Part shown: one piece after another, positions 34,440-43,710 of the stretch | Numbering within the stretch: position 1 is the stretch's first letter | How the letters are laid out: each line of letters begins with the position of its first letter | Source: Spirochaetota bacterium | GTDB lineage: Bacteria > Spirochaetota > Spirochaetia > SPDA01 > JAJSAL01 | Assembly: GCA_024274705.1 (NCBI GenBank) | Contig: JAJSAL010000151.1 | Location: 1-64,000, forward strand | Reading direction: 5' to 3' | Length of the DNA stretch: 64,000 nucleotides | Program-made: the position numbers and the translations under genes | Notes under the pieces: generated by a model | Seen by the model: the letters and a program-made list of their open reading frames with translations, nothing else | What the model was told of the DNA's origin: nothing | The model's database searches: none

Positions 34440-35225
34440 CTACCCCTCCAGCTTATAAACTTCCAACGCGTTATCACGCAGGATTTTCCTTTTAAACGAT
34501 GTGCTTATATCCGCCAGAAATACACGGGTCAAATGGGAGCGGAGATCCATCCATGGATAATCTGTTCCAAAGAGTATCTTATTTTCCGGAACCTGCCGTT
34601 CCATATTTTCGAAGTACTGATAACAATAGATATCGCCGCCGAAATCCATATATACATTTTCATATTCGTTAACCATTCGAATTGCCTCGAACCTTCCGGT
34701 CCCCCGGCCGCCGGAGTGACCCAGCACAAACCGTACGCCCGGATATTTCTTTACATACTTCTCAAATTTCTCAGGTGTGGAGAGTACCTGGGAAGGATTG
34801 TAGCTGGACACACTCCAGGTATGGGCAACAATGGGAATATCAAAATCCGATGCAATTTTCCACACAGGGTCATAACCCTCATCATCAGCCGGGGTGTTGT
34901 TAAATGAGGGATGAATCTTGATTCCCTTGAAACCTGCCTGAGACACGGCTTTTTTTAATATCTCAATATCTTCCTCCCATCGACGCGGATCATAAAACCC
35001 GCAATAAAAAATCCTGCCCCCGGATTCTTCGAATTCCTGTTGTGCTTTTTCAAGTTCTATGGACTGATAACCATGGAGAGTCCGCATTGAGCATAAATTG
35101 ATTGAATAGTTAACCTGTAACTGGTCCATACGCCTGAGCATAGCCTGCGCGTCAATTTCGGGAGAAAAAAAGATATTCGGGAATCCAGTGTGCGCATGAG
35201 CGTCGATAATGAAAAGGTCTTTCAT
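34440..35225 (-). CDS. Amidohydrolase (PF04909 type)
   Basis: 261 residues, TIM-barrel metal-dependent hydrolase/decarboxylase of the amidohydrolase_2 group. Ligands are visible in IIDAHAHTG (HxH), FKGIKIHPSFN, DIPIVAHTW, VRFVLGHSGG and ILFGTDYPWMD (Asp). Known members include lactonases and 4-sulfomuconolactone or aminocarboxymuconate-type enzymes, so a sugar lactonase is plausible here. It overlaps the preceding amidohydrolase-like gene by ATGA. Confidence 0.82.
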   Translation of the reverse strand: MKDLFIIDAHAHTGFPNIFFSPEIDAQAMLRRMDQLQVNYSINLCSMRTLHGYQSIELEKAQQEFEESGGRIFYCGFYDPRRWEEDIEILKKAVSQAGFKGIKIHPSFNNTPADDEGYDPVWKIASDFDIPIVAHTWSVSSYNPSQVLSTPEKFEKYVKKYPGVRFVLGHSGGRGTGRFEAIRMVNEYENVYMDFGGDIYCYQYFENMERQVPENKILFGTDYPWMDLRSHLTRVFLADISTSFKRKILRDNALEVYKLEG

Positions 35226-36031
35226 ACCCTTACCCCTTTGATGATCTGTCTTAAGTTTCCGCCTGATATCATTTTTTTCTCATTATCCGATATATCCGCA
35301 TCCAGAATCATTCCCATGGACGCAAAGGGATCGTTAACAGGAAGAAATGATCCGAATATCAGCCTTTCCGCTCCAAAGGTTTTCACAGCGTGGGTGATAA
35401 AATCCTGTCCGATGAAATTGGATGTTTCCAGCAGCACATTGTTACAGGACTCCATCAGGCTGTACAGGTTCCTGTTGTGGTAAAGGATCTTTTGCCACTG
35501 GGTTTCCACTATTATATTCAGCTTCGGGAATTTTTTTGCCAGTACATAGACATGGTTCCAGTCAACTTCAATATGCCAGAAAAAAAGAGGAACAGCATGC
35601 CGTATGCACCATTCACACAAAGTGCCGATAACCCAGGGTGACAAAAGATACTTATGGGTTTTCGGGAAGAGGCGGACACCCCGGAGCCCTGGAGGGGGAG
35701 CATTAAAACCTGGCAGAGGGTCCTGTTCATGTGGTGAGAGTGGCAGTCCTGTCCAGATTGTATAGATTGCTTCAGGAAGATATTCCTGTAACTCCAGCAG
35801 TGCATGGTTACCGTCCTGCGCGGAAATTTTTGGCGAATCCCAGTGGGAGATAAGACCGCCCTCGAGATGATATTTGCTGCAGACCTCTTCCAGATCATTT
35901 GGGTGAAGCTCTGATGCGATTGGAAAAAAATCCGGCTCCCCGAGCCATATATTAGCATCAAAAAACTGCAGCTCTTTAACTTTATCACGTTTTTTACGGG
36001 ACATATCTTCCATGACCTTCTCAATTTTCAT
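35222..36031 (-). CDS. Amidohydrolase-fold protein with degenerate metal site
   Basis: 269 residues, same fold as the next gene but with ligands lost: the entry reads FFDANIWLG instead of DxHxH, the middle has FWHIEVDWNH, and the last Asp region is LIFGSFLPVNDPFASMG. The ending NLRQIIKGVRV still resembles the family (NAxxxF/Y). It may be a non-catalytic partner of its metal-complete neighbour, to which it is coupled by ATGA, or a metal-free enzyme. ATGA also joins it to the kinase upstream. Confidence 0.65.
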   Translation of the reverse strand: MKIEKVMEDMSRKKRDKVKELQFFDANIWLGEPDFFPIASELHPNDLEEVCSKYHLEGGLISHWDSPKISAQDGNHALLELQEYLPEAIYTIWTGLPLSPHEQDPLPGFNAPPPGLRGVRLFPKTHKYLLSPWVIGTLCEWCIRHAVPLFFWHIEVDWNHVYVLAKKFPKLNIIVETQWQKILYHNRNLYSLMESCNNVLLETSNFIGQDFITHAVKTFGAERLIFGSFLPVNDPFASMGMILDADISDNEKKMISGGNLRQIIKGVRV

Positions 36032-37473
36032 AATGTTCTCCTGTTTTGATTCCCTGGGTTATATATTTCCCCTGCAAAGCTGTTTTTAATAAGCTCATTC
36101 AGTTCGCTTACGGAACCAACAGCACCAGTTGCAATGAGCTGTATGCCGATATTCCCAACCGCTGTTGCTTCCGCGGGACCGGTAACCACAGCGATGTTGG
36201 CCGCGTCTGCTATCATCTGACAGAGAAAAGCGTTCTTCACTCCCCCTCCGAGAATGATAAGCCGGTTTATTTTCCTGCCGGTAATTTCTTCCAGGTCCGA
36301 AACAGCAGCACCGCAGGAGGAAGCGAGATTTTCAAAGATACTCCGTACTATTTTCCCCCTTTCTACAGGTAATTCCTGTTCTGTTTTCCGAAAATATTCT
36401 TTAATCGTTGCGCTCATAGTTACCGAAGAGAAAAAAATCGGATCATTTACCTCTAAATCCAGAGAGAACCGAGGCTGATCTATTGCCTGCTGTATGAGAG
36501 TATCATAAGAGCAATCACTTGATTCAAGCTTCCAGGTATTGATAAGACCTTCAAGAATGTAAAAACCCATCATATTTTTTGCGAAAAGGATCGAGTGTAC
36601 CGCGATTTCATTCACAAAGCCTCTGCGGAATCCGAGTGGGCCTGTCTCAGGCTCTTTCAGCAAGGCGCCGAAGACAAACCAGGTTCCCGTGGATAGAAAA
36701 GCTGTATCCTCCCGTGTATCAAACACAGAAACCGATGTGCTGATGGTATCATGACCTGCAACTGCGATAACCGGCGCCGATTCAATATCCGTGTAAGCTT
36801 TAACTTCCTGCAGAAGATCTCCTGTATACGTTCCGGGTGAGACAATAGACGGGAAAATGCCCGCCGGCAGCCTGAACAGATCTATCAATTTTTTGTTCCA
36901 TCCCCTGGTGCGTATATCCAGAAGTTGAGATCCCCAGAGGATGGTTTCCTCTCCCTGCGCAATACCGGTAAGAAAATACCTGATGAGATCCGCCAGGGGG
37001 AGGTATTTTGCAGCAATATCCAAAATCGGATCGGTTGATTTATTCTTCAAATGCACCAGCCTTGATAATCCGGTAATAGTACTGAATCCGCATCCTGCTT
37101 TTTTAAAGAGAGATTCTTCATCAATAGTTTGTTTAATGAGCTTTTCAACCGCAGCGGGGCAAGGTTCTCTGTAGGATATCGGATTTCGCAGCAGAGTTCC
37201 GGATTTATCCAGAAGCCCAAAATCACAGTTAAAGGTATCTATTCCTATACCTGCAAGTTCTCTTACACCCGTAGCAGCACATTTTTTTAGGGATTCCAGG
37301 ATATTGTCCCAAATACATAACAAATCCCAGTATAAAGTGCCGCCAAGCATGACCGGTTTAATATCAAATCTGTGTATTTCCTTAAGCCTTAAGAGACCGT
37401 CAGCTGCGTATCCAAGAATTGCCCTTCCGCTTGCAGCCCCGATATCGAATGCGAGATAGGGTTTATCTGCCAT
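36028..37473 (-). CDS. FGGY sugar kinase, rhamnulokinase-like
   Basis: 481 residues. LAFDIGAASGRAILG, GIGIDTFNCDFGLL, VAGHDTISTSVSVF, LSTGTWFVFG and LIILGGGVKNAFLCQMIADAA mark both halves of the FGGY fold as in RhaB. It is paralogous to the kinase at 16 kb but divergent (IDTFNCDFG in place of IDTWGVDFG), suggesting a different sugar. It sits between a URO-D gene (11 nt overlap) and the amidohydrolase-like gene (ATGA). Confidence 0.85.
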   Translation of the reverse strand: MADKPYLAFDIGAASGRAILGYAADGLLRLKEIHRFDIKPVMLGGTLYWDLLCIWDNILESLKKCAATGVRELAGIGIDTFNCDFGLLDKSGTLLRNPISYREPCPAAVEKLIKQTIDEESLFKKAGCGFSTITGLSRLVHLKNKSTDPILDIAAKYLPLADLIRYFLTGIAQGEETILWGSQLLDIRTRGWNKKLIDLFRLPAGIFPSIVSPGTYTGDLLQEVKAYTDIESAPVIAVAGHDTISTSVSVFDTREDTAFLSTGTWFVFGALLKEPETGPLGFRRGFVNEIAVHSILFAKNMMGFYILEGLINTWKLESSDCSYDTLIQQAIDQPRFSLDLEVNDPIFFSSVTMSATIKEYFRKTEQELPVERGKIVRSIFENLASSCGAAVSDLEEITGRKINRLIILGGGVKNAFLCQMIADAANIAVVTGPAEATAVGNIGIQLIATGAVGSVSELNELIKNSFAGEIYNPGNQNRRTL

Positions 37474-38587
37474 TAATCATCATCCATTTCTGTTCCAGGT
37501 AGTATGTAAAATTATCCAGGGGGACATCCGGTGGTACCGAGTGATCTACAGTGGGAATATACCCTCCCCTTTCCAGCATCGACGGGATGATAGTTTCAAT
37601 TTCGGTATCGATCTCTTTCCTGCCTTTTGCCAGTTCCCTCTTGTCTATTCCCCCGATCATGAAAAATGACTTCCCGTATTTTTTCCGCAGTTCAACCGGA
37701 TTGAGTCCTGCAGCTCTCTCAATCGGACCGAACCCTTCGACACCTGCGTCGAGAAAACCGGGAATGAGCACTTCAAAATTTCCGTCGGTATCAACAATGA
37801 TGTTCTTAACACCGCACTTTTTAAGGAAATCCACATACTTCCGGTAATAGGGGCTAAAAAACTCTCTGAATAGTTCCGGGGAAACGAGAGGTCCGGACTT
37901 GCCCGCCATATCCTCGTGGATGTAATAGAGATCAAAACCGGCCTCCCTCAGCGGTTTTCCCATCCACCCTGTGATAAATTCGGTAAGAAATTCGAGGCAC
38001 TCATGAACGAGACCGGGATCATCGTAGAACATGTACGAAAGACCTTCCGTTCCCATCCAGTTTCTGAGCATGCTGTAATACCCGAAACTGGCAAAGTATC
38101 GATCCAGGAACGTGGAAGGACGTGCTGATTTCCTTAAGTGTTGAAGAACCTGATCCCAGTTTGGGGGAAGTCTCCCGGTATGGTTGGTTTCATATCCTTT
38201 TTTAATGCGAAGGAAATCTTCCCTATTTTTCACCGGAAAGTCTATATAATTATCCATGCTTGCCCGCATGGTCTTCACTGTACCTTCTTTCAGTGCCACC
38301 CTGGTCCTCCCCAAACCGTCGATGAACCGTATATACCGGTGGTCCTCACTTAGTTTCTTTTCCTTTGGACACGGTTCCGGGAAGGTCATATTGAAGAGAA
38401 CCAGGTCGTATCCTTCAAGACCGAAATATTCATTCCCGGTAAACAGGTCCGCGTCGGCGGCGGATTCGGGAAGTCCCTGGTTCTGCCACTGTTCCGCGGT
38501 CTGTTCCCATAAGGCGATCTCGAAAAAGGGAACACGGTCGGCGCTTTTGAATTGGAGTGTATTATTGAGGCGTTCTTTTTGAGTCAT
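37463..38587 (-). CDS. URO-D-fold protein (DTDG subtype)
   Basis: 374 residues. MTQKERLNNTLQFKSADRVPFFEIALWE is the standard opening. It shares YYIHEDMAGKSGPLVSPELFREFFSPYY, IIVDTDGNFEVLIPGFLDAGVEGFGPIERAAG and the VDHSVPPDVPLDNFTYY end with the gene at 20.4 kb. The Asp replacing the first His of H(S/P)DG defines this pair. Not HemE-like. It overlaps the kinase by 11 nt and follows the DeoR gene by 68 nt. Confidence 0.78.
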   Translation of the reverse strand: MTQKERLNNTLQFKSADRVPFFEIALWEQTAEQWQNQGLPESAADADLFTGNEYFGLEGYDLVLFNMTFPEPCPKEKKLSEDHRYIRFIDGLGRTRVALKEGTVKTMRASMDNYIDFPVKNREDFLRIKKGYETNHTGRLPPNWDQVLQHLRKSARPSTFLDRYFASFGYYSMLRNWMGTEGLSYMFYDDPGLVHECLEFLTEFITGWMGKPLREAGFDLYYIHEDMAGKSGPLVSPELFREFFSPYYRKYVDFLKKCGVKNIIVDTDGNFEVLIPGFLDAGVEGFGPIERAAGLNPVELRKKYGKSFFMIGGIDKRELAKGRKEIDTEIETIIPSMLERGGYIPTVDHSVPPDVPLDNFTYYLEQKWMMINGR

Positions 38588-38655
38588 ATACTCTCACCCT
38601 TTGAAAGAACGAACCACCAGGGGCTCACGCCTATAGTATGGACCGATGACCGGAA

Positions 38656-39471
38656 TCAGCACAGGGTCATCTGTATCCCGGCTTCGGCGAAATGTTCAAC
38701 CGTTACCCTATCCAGTTCTCTGCCGGTAATTATTTCGTTGAAGGCGGTTATATCCGAAACTTTCAGAAACGACGTTTTGTTGAATTTGGAAGACATAATC
38801 AATCCCACGGTTTTATCAGCACACCTTTCCAGAATAATTTTGGTAACCGCGCTTTCATTCACATCATCGGCAGTGATGCCCGCCTCCATGTCTATGGCTG
38901 TTACAGAGAGAAACGCTATGTCCACTTTTATACTCTGAAAGGTACTCATGGCTGTCGGCCCGAGGAGGAAGGACTTATACACATTGAGCAGACCGCCGGA
39001 GAGAAGGATTTCAAAATCCTTGTTGTACTGTTCGGTAAGTTCCGCCATACGCATGGCAATCATGGGAGAAGCTGTCACAATTTTCAAATGATCTTTATCA
39101 ATAAGATTCTCTACAAGGGCCAGGCATGTACTTCCGGACTCGATAATAATAAAATCGCCGTCGGAGATCAGTTCTGAAGCTTTGGATCCAATCCGGTTCT
39201 GCTCATCCGTTAACATTTTTGAAGCTTGAGAAGCACGGGGAGAAACTACAATGTGAGAAAGGGAGACTGCCCCGCCCCTTACCCTTTTGAGCAGACCCTC
39301 ATCTTCCAGCTTTTCAAGGTCTCTGCTTATAGTCATTCTGGAAACCGGGAATGCTTCTGCCAAGGCATCCACAGTGATGGATTTACGGGTGTTTACAATG
39401 TCCAGTATTTTCTTCCTTCTATCAAAGGACAACATCTGACCATCTTTTTCATAATTTGTATCTTGTGCCAT
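38656..39471 (-). CDS. DeoR/GlpR-family regulator
   Basis: 271 residues (259 if translation starts at the Met at 39435). The N-terminal HTH has the family core RRKKILDIVNTRKSITVDALAEAF, then SRMTISRDLEKLEDEGLLKRVRGGAV. The effector domain has IGSKASELISDGDFIIIESGST and the ribose-isomerase-like LSGGLLNVYKSFLLGP. Such proteins repress sugar operons until a phosphorylated intermediate binds. Likely target: the promoter at 42411-42438, which carries three TAACAT repeats just upstream. Encoded between the importer ATPase and the kinase side of the cluster. Confidence 0.85.
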   Translation of the reverse strand: MAQDTNYEKDGQMLSFDRRKKILDIVNTRKSITVDALAEAFPVSRMTISRDLEKLEDEGLLKRVRGGAVSLSHIVVSPRASQASKMLTDEQNRIGSKASELISDGDFIIIESGSTCLALVENLIDKDHLKIVTASPMIAMRMAELTEQYNKDFEILLSGGLLNVYKSFLLGPTAMSTFQSIKVDIAFLSVTAIDMEAGITADDVNESAVTKIILERCADKTVGLIMSSKFNKTSFLKVSDITAFNEIITGRELDRVTVEHFAEAGIQMTLC

Positions 39472-39507
39472 AGATTTACTATATCTATACCTTTCCGATA
39501 TTCTGAG

Positions 39508-40278
39508 TTACCCGGCTTCATCATCGTGTTCGTTATTGCCGGCTCCGACAAACATAAATTTCACAATTTCATCCTGATTCGTTTGGGAGGTTTCCTTCAC
39601 AGCGACGATCTCTCCATGTTTCAGAACGAAAATACGGTCAGCCACGGTAAATATATCGCTTAATCTGTGACTGATCAATATAACGGAAATTCCCTGATTC
39701 TTCAGCCTGATAACCAGGTCCAACACTTTCTGAATTTCTTTTAAGGCAAGACTCGCGGTCGGTTCATCCAAAATGAGAATTCTTGGATTAAAACTAACCG
39801 CTTTTCCAATTGCAACAGCCTGCTGCTGCCCTCCGGACAGTTTATCCACCTTCCTCCGTGGATTATCTATTTCTATCCTGAGATCGTGCAGTATTTCTAC
39901 CGTTCTCGCATCCATTCTCTTTCTGTATAAAAATTTCAAAACCCTGTCTCGCATGAGTTCTTTACCCAGAAACAAGTTTTCTGTCACAGAGAGGTTTTTA
40001 CACAATTCAAGATCCTGATAGACCATTTCGATGCCAAATCGTTTTGATACACGGGGGCTGTCAATTACAACCTCTTTCCCTTCGATTAAAATTGTGCCAC
40101 GATCTGCCTGATGAAAACCGGTCAGGATTTTCATCAACGTTGATTTCCCCGCCGCATTATCCCCCACAAGACCTAAGATTTCTCCATGCTTAAGGTCGAT
40201 GCTGAGATCTTTCAGGGCCTGCACTCCTCCGAATGATTTATCGACATGTTTCATTTCCAGTAAAAAACCAGTTCCCAT
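39508..40278 (-). CDS. Sugar ABC importer ATPase, single domain
   Basis: 256 residues. Walker A GDNAAGKST, Q-loop MVYQDLELCKNL, signature LSGGQQQAVAIGKAV, Walker B ILILDEPTASL and switch ISHRLSDIF are intact. It equals only the N-terminal half of RbsA, so it must act as a homodimer. It stands 13 nt after the permease gene. Single-domain ATPases occur in FrcA- and RhaT-type carbohydrate-2 importers. Confidence 0.88.
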   Translation of the reverse strand: MGTGFLLEMKHVDKSFGGVQALKDLSIDLKHGEILGLVGDNAAGKSTLMKILTGFHQADRGTILIEGKEVVIDSPRVSKRFGIEMVYQDLELCKNLSVTENLFLGKELMRDRVLKFLYRKRMDARTVEILHDLRIEIDNPRRKVDKLSGGQQQAVAIGKAVSFNPRILILDEPTASLALKEIQKVLDLVIRLKNQGISVILISHRLSDIFTVADRIFVLKHGEIVAVKETSQTNQDEIVKFMFVGAGNNEHDDEAG

Positions 40279-40291
40279 GGACCGCTCCCTG

Positions 40292-41263
40292 TTACCCTTT
40301 TATTTTAAATCCGCCGCCTTGGAGAGTATCGACGTATACCGCGAGCATTAACACTGCACCTCGTACTATCATCTGGTAGAAGGTCTGGACACTCAGGAGC
40401 ACCATTCCGTTATTCAGCACTGCAAGGATCAGCACCCCTAACAAAGTACCGAGAATACTTCCCTTACCGCCTGCCAGGCTTATTCCTCCTAATACAACCG
40501 CGGTAATTACATTCATAAGAGCCGACGTTCCAGCCGACGGAACAGCTACCCCGACCTGGGATACATAGGTGATGGCAGCCACTCCTGCAGCCGCGGCACT
40601 CACAATCATCCCCCAGAACCTCACCATTCTTACATTTATTCCCGAAATGTAGCTTGCTTCTGCATTGCCTCCGACTGCATAGATCCTCTTTCCATACACG
40701 GTAAATTTTAGTATTACATACACTAAAGCGAACACAAAAACCATAATATAAATACTTATTGGTATTCCCAGCAATCTTCCAGACCCAATTACCGAAAAGA
40801 AATGACCCGATACCCCTAATACTTTAGTTTCGGTGATCATGTAGGCCAGACCCCTGAATATCAGCATTGTTCCCAGGGTAGTAATAATCGGATTAATTTT
40901 CAGAAAAGCAACGGAAAACCCGTTTACTGCACCACACGCCAATACGATGCTTAATGCAATTATGATTGACAGGAATACTGCCACTCCGCTTCTTACAAGT
41001 ATAGCCAGCACCCCTGTTGAAAAAGCGAGGACAGCATACTGGGAAATATCTATCTGCCCCATCAACATGGTGACAAACAGCCCCGCTGCCATGATTCCTA
41101 ATATGGCTGTAGCCGAAAGAAAGTTCAGTATATTCTTGATTGTTAAAAAATAGGGAGAAGTAATGGAAAAAAACAGACACAAACCAAATAAAGCTATCAG
41201 CAGGCTCAGTATTACTCCGGATTCCTCAATTATCAGTCTGATTCGCAATCTTGTGTTGGTCAT
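40292..41263 (-). CDS. RbsC-type sugar ABC permease
   Basis: 323 residues, hydrophobic throughout. VTMLMGQIDISQYAVLAFSTG takes the place of the SGGxDLSVG signature; AVVLGGISLAGGKGSILGTLLGVLIL is the conserved ATPase-facing loop. Only one permease gene in this operon, so the channel is a homodimer, unlike the importer at 12-14 kb. Located between the binding protein and ATPase genes. Confidence 0.86.
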   Translation of the reverse strand: MTNTRLRIRLIIEESGVILSLLIALFGLCLFFSITSPYFLTIKNILNFLSATAILGIMAAGLFVTMLMGQIDISQYAVLAFSTGVLAILVRSGVAVFLSIIIALSIVLACGAVNGFSVAFLKINPIITTLGTMLIFRGLAYMITETKVLGVSGHFFSVIGSGRLLGIPISIYIMVFVFALVYVILKFTVYGKRIYAVGGNAEASYISGINVRMVRFWGMIVSAAAAGVAAITYVSQVGVAVPSAGTSALMNVITAVVLGGISLAGGKGSILGTLLGVLILAVLNNGMVLLSVQTFYQMIVRGAVLMLAVYVDTLQGGGFKIKG

Positions 41264-41318
41264 TTAATTCCTCAATTTGTATATAGATAGTCTCGTGTGT
41301 GCGGGAGCGGTTATTCTC

Positions 41319-42338
41319 TCATTCGCCGGGATAATACTCGTCAATATTATCCTTGGTTACAACGACATGTTCCATCAGAATCTCTTTAGGAGCATCTCTA
41401 CCTTCAAGAATATCAACGAGAACCGGGATGAGGTAATCCCCATATTTTTCAGGTTGGTAGGCAACGGATCCAATCCAGAGGTCCCCTTTTCCAGCCCGTA
41501 TTTTTTCCCGAAACGGGCTATCCGCTCCATGTGAGACAATGAGAACATCATTTTCTCTGCCTTGGGTCTCAACGGCTGAAAGCGCACCCACCCCCCCCTC
41601 ATCATTATTGGAAGCAACAACGATATGGGTCATATCCGGATGTGCAGTAAGAAAATCGGTAACGAATTGCCTGGTTACTGTTGTCGGGTCAGGCATAGTA
41701 TCATAGGAAAAAACATTGTCTTCCGAAAATTCCGGATGGGTTTCACGGTAACCGTCTACCACTCCCTGCATTCGCAAAAAGATGGTTTCTCCGACAACCG
41801 GTGGGAAACCGAGAACGATTGCATCCACAACGCCTCCCCACCGCTTATCAACTTCCCCTGCTAAAAACCTGCCAAGTATCAGTCCGGCACCATAATTATC
41901 TGCACCGAAATAATATGCTCCGTCGACTTTATAATCTCCTGTGATCATCACAATGTCCGGATTTTCATCCATGAATTTCTTCGTTACATCGGGGGTCCAG
42001 TTAAACTCGAATATAGCATCAACTCCCTGAATCACGAATGTATCAAGATTGCTCTTAATCCTTTCCGGTTCCATCTGTGCTTCCGCATACAAAACTTTAA
42101 TCCCATATTTTGCTGCGGCATCTTCGATCGACTGATGTACTTTGTAACAGAATTCAAATGAATCCATGTAGTTATTAATACCCAACACAAATGGTTCTTT
42201 TTCTGCCTCTGCTGGCGCGGCAACTGCCTCTGCTGGTTCTGCCTCCTGCTTTCCTCCAGCGAAGGCGAAACCAGTCACTATTAAAAAAACAATGAAGCTA
42301 AGCAGTAGGTGAAATACAATCTTCCCGTTTCGTTTCAT
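41319..42338 (-). CDS. Sugar ABC transporter binding protein
   Basis: The ATG at 42338 has AAGGAG upstream and opens a signal peptide (HLLLSFIVFLIVTGFAFAGG) followed by an Ala/Glu/Pro linker; 339 residues. The fold is a type I sugar-binding protein: FVLGINNYMDSFEFCYKVHQS, KSNLDTFVIQGVDAIFEFNW, MITGDYKVDGAYYFGADNYGAG, IVVASNNDEGGVGALSAVETQG. It feeds the single-permease importer downstream. A strong promoter with repeats and a palindrome precedes it. Confidence 0.87.
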   Translation of the reverse strand: MKRNGKIVFHLLLSFIVFLIVTGFAFAGGKQEAEPAEAVAAPAEAEKEPFVLGINNYMDSFEFCYKVHQSIEDAAAKYGIKVLYAEAQMEPERIKSNLDTFVIQGVDAIFEFNWTPDVTKKFMDENPDIVMITGDYKVDGAYYFGADNYGAGLILGRFLAGEVDKRWGGVVDAIVLGFPPVVGETIFLRMQGVVDGYRETHPEFSEDNVFSYDTMPDPTTVTRQFVTDFLTAHPDMTHIVVASNNDEGGVGALSAVETQGRENDVLIVSHGADSPFREKIRAGKGDLWIGSVAYQPEKYGDYLIPVLVDILEGRDAPKEILMEHVVVTKDNIDEYYPGE

Positions 42339-42397
42339 AACTTCTTCTCCTTTTTTATTCCCATATCCCCCACACACGAGATACACTCCGAATATAT

Positions 42398-42438
42398 TGA
42401 AAGTAATTTCATTATAAACCACATCCTGTCGATGTCAA
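42398..42438 (-). promoter_or_regulatory. Importer promoter with start-site palindrome
   Basis: On the minus strand TTGACA (42433-42438), 16 nt, TATAAT (42411-42416). A palindrome TGAAA-GTAA-TTTCA (42398-42411) covers the predicted start site, a classic repressor position. Confidence 0.7.
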
Positions 42439-42446
42439 GCATTTTC

Positions 42447-42472
42447 TAACATATTTTAACATTATTTAACAT
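42447..42472. repeat. Three TAACAT repeats at exact 10 bp spacing
   Basis: TAACAT begins at 42447, 42457 and 42467, on one DNA face directly upstream of the -35. This is a plausible regulator array, probably for the DeoR-type protein of the same cluster. Confidence 0.6.
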
Positions 42473-42503
42473 TCTCCTACAATTACACACATTATTGATA
42501 TAT

Positions 42504-43697
42504 TTATCCTATCGGGCCGAATTCTTCCGATTTTTTCGCAATGAACTTCAACCTCTCCAGGTCCGCATCCGGAGGCGTGGTATCGCTTATACTCAATACT
42601 ATTTTGCACCCGCTTCCTATGCTTTCGAATGTATCGCCAATCAGTTTTTCAAATGCGTTGTCATTCATGGAATTTTTCAGTACACAGATAGACGGAAGTC
42701 CACCGAAAATCGCAACATCTTCACCCAAAGATTCCCTGATTTTTTTCAGAGAGAGATTAGTCATAGGATGGGGGCATATGGAGTCTGCTATATGCATACC
42801 GCTTTTTCTGTACATTTTCAGCAGGCCGGTGTTTTCCCCGTCAGGATGAGCCGCTAACATTTTTCCCCTTTTCTCCAGATATTCTGCTCTACCTTTCATA
42901 TCATCCAGGATAAACTCTTGAAAAAAATAGGGAGGGGTTATGATAGTATTAAAATTGGTACCGGACATGATTATTTCCGCGGGGCTGTCAACGGTAACCT
43001 CAAAAGCAGCGTCATAAAACACTGCTACTTTCCGGGCAAACTCCAGCATATCCTGCTTATAGTCGGTGAGAGTATAGTAAAAATTCTCCAGCCCCATTAA
43101 CACCCTGAGGATGAAATGCATCGACGAGGCGCCAAAGGAATGAAATGCTGCAACCACTCCCCTGTCACCCACGTATTCGACCATTTCGTTATACCCGTCG
43201 TAAAAAGGCACAACCTCCGCATGCTCGAATATATATCCAGCCGCCTTCAAATCATCGATGCCCTGAACAGGATACTTCCGTACAAAGGGAGCAGTAGCAC
43301 CGCTTGTTTTAACTCCGTCATCGAGTACCGACTCAGTTGTGATGTCTCCAAACGGTGTTGAGTAACGGGTGCCCAGTGATCCCCTGCCGCGCTGCGTTTC
43401 AACGGCTATATTGTGCAGCTGCACCCTGTATGGACAGGTTTTAAAAGTGTAAAAACCCAAAGGGTAATGCACGTCATGTCCTCCAGGCTCATCCAGGTCA
43501 TTGAAATCAGGTATCATGTAGTGGTATCCCAGTTCCAGATCGTCCAGAATATCACGGAGACTTGCGTCTTTGTACATAGAAGGGAGTTTGTTTAAAAACT
43601 TGTTTGAATTATACCAGATATCCATCCGCGGCACGAAAGGAAGGTGCGGTAAAGGTTCACCTTTCGCGGCTTTAATCATAGATTTTTTTATACTCAT
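42504..43697 (-). CDS. URO-D-fold protein (HPDG subtype)
   Basis: 397 residues. Conserved fold segments are AAFHSFGASSMHFILRVLMGLENFYY, IIMSGTNFNTIITPPYFFQEF, MLAAHPDGENTGLLKMYRKSG, SICPHPMTNLSLKKIRE and VAIFGGLPS. It differs most from the other URO-D proteins here and carries HPDG. No Zn-binding HxC. 13 nt after the isomerase gene, with GGAGG before the ATG. Confidence 0.78.
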   Translation of the reverse strand: MSIKKSMIKAAKGEPLPHLPFVPRMDIWYNSNKFLNKLPSMYKDASLRDILDDLELGYHYMIPDFNDLDEPGGHDVHYPLGFYTFKTCPYRVQLHNIAVETQRGRGSLGTRYSTPFGDITTESVLDDGVKTSGATAPFVRKYPVQGIDDLKAAGYIFEHAEVVPFYDGYNEMVEYVGDRGVVAAFHSFGASSMHFILRVLMGLENFYYTLTDYKQDMLEFARKVAVFYDAAFEVTVDSPAEIIMSGTNFNTIITPPYFFQEFILDDMKGRAEYLEKRGKMLAAHPDGENTGLLKMYRKSGMHIADSICPHPMTNLSLKKIRESLGEDVAIFGGLPSICVLKNSMNDNAFEKLIGDTFESIGSGCKIVLSISDTTPPDADLERLKFIAKKSEEFGPIG

Positions 43698-43710
43698 TCC
43701 GGCCTCCGTT

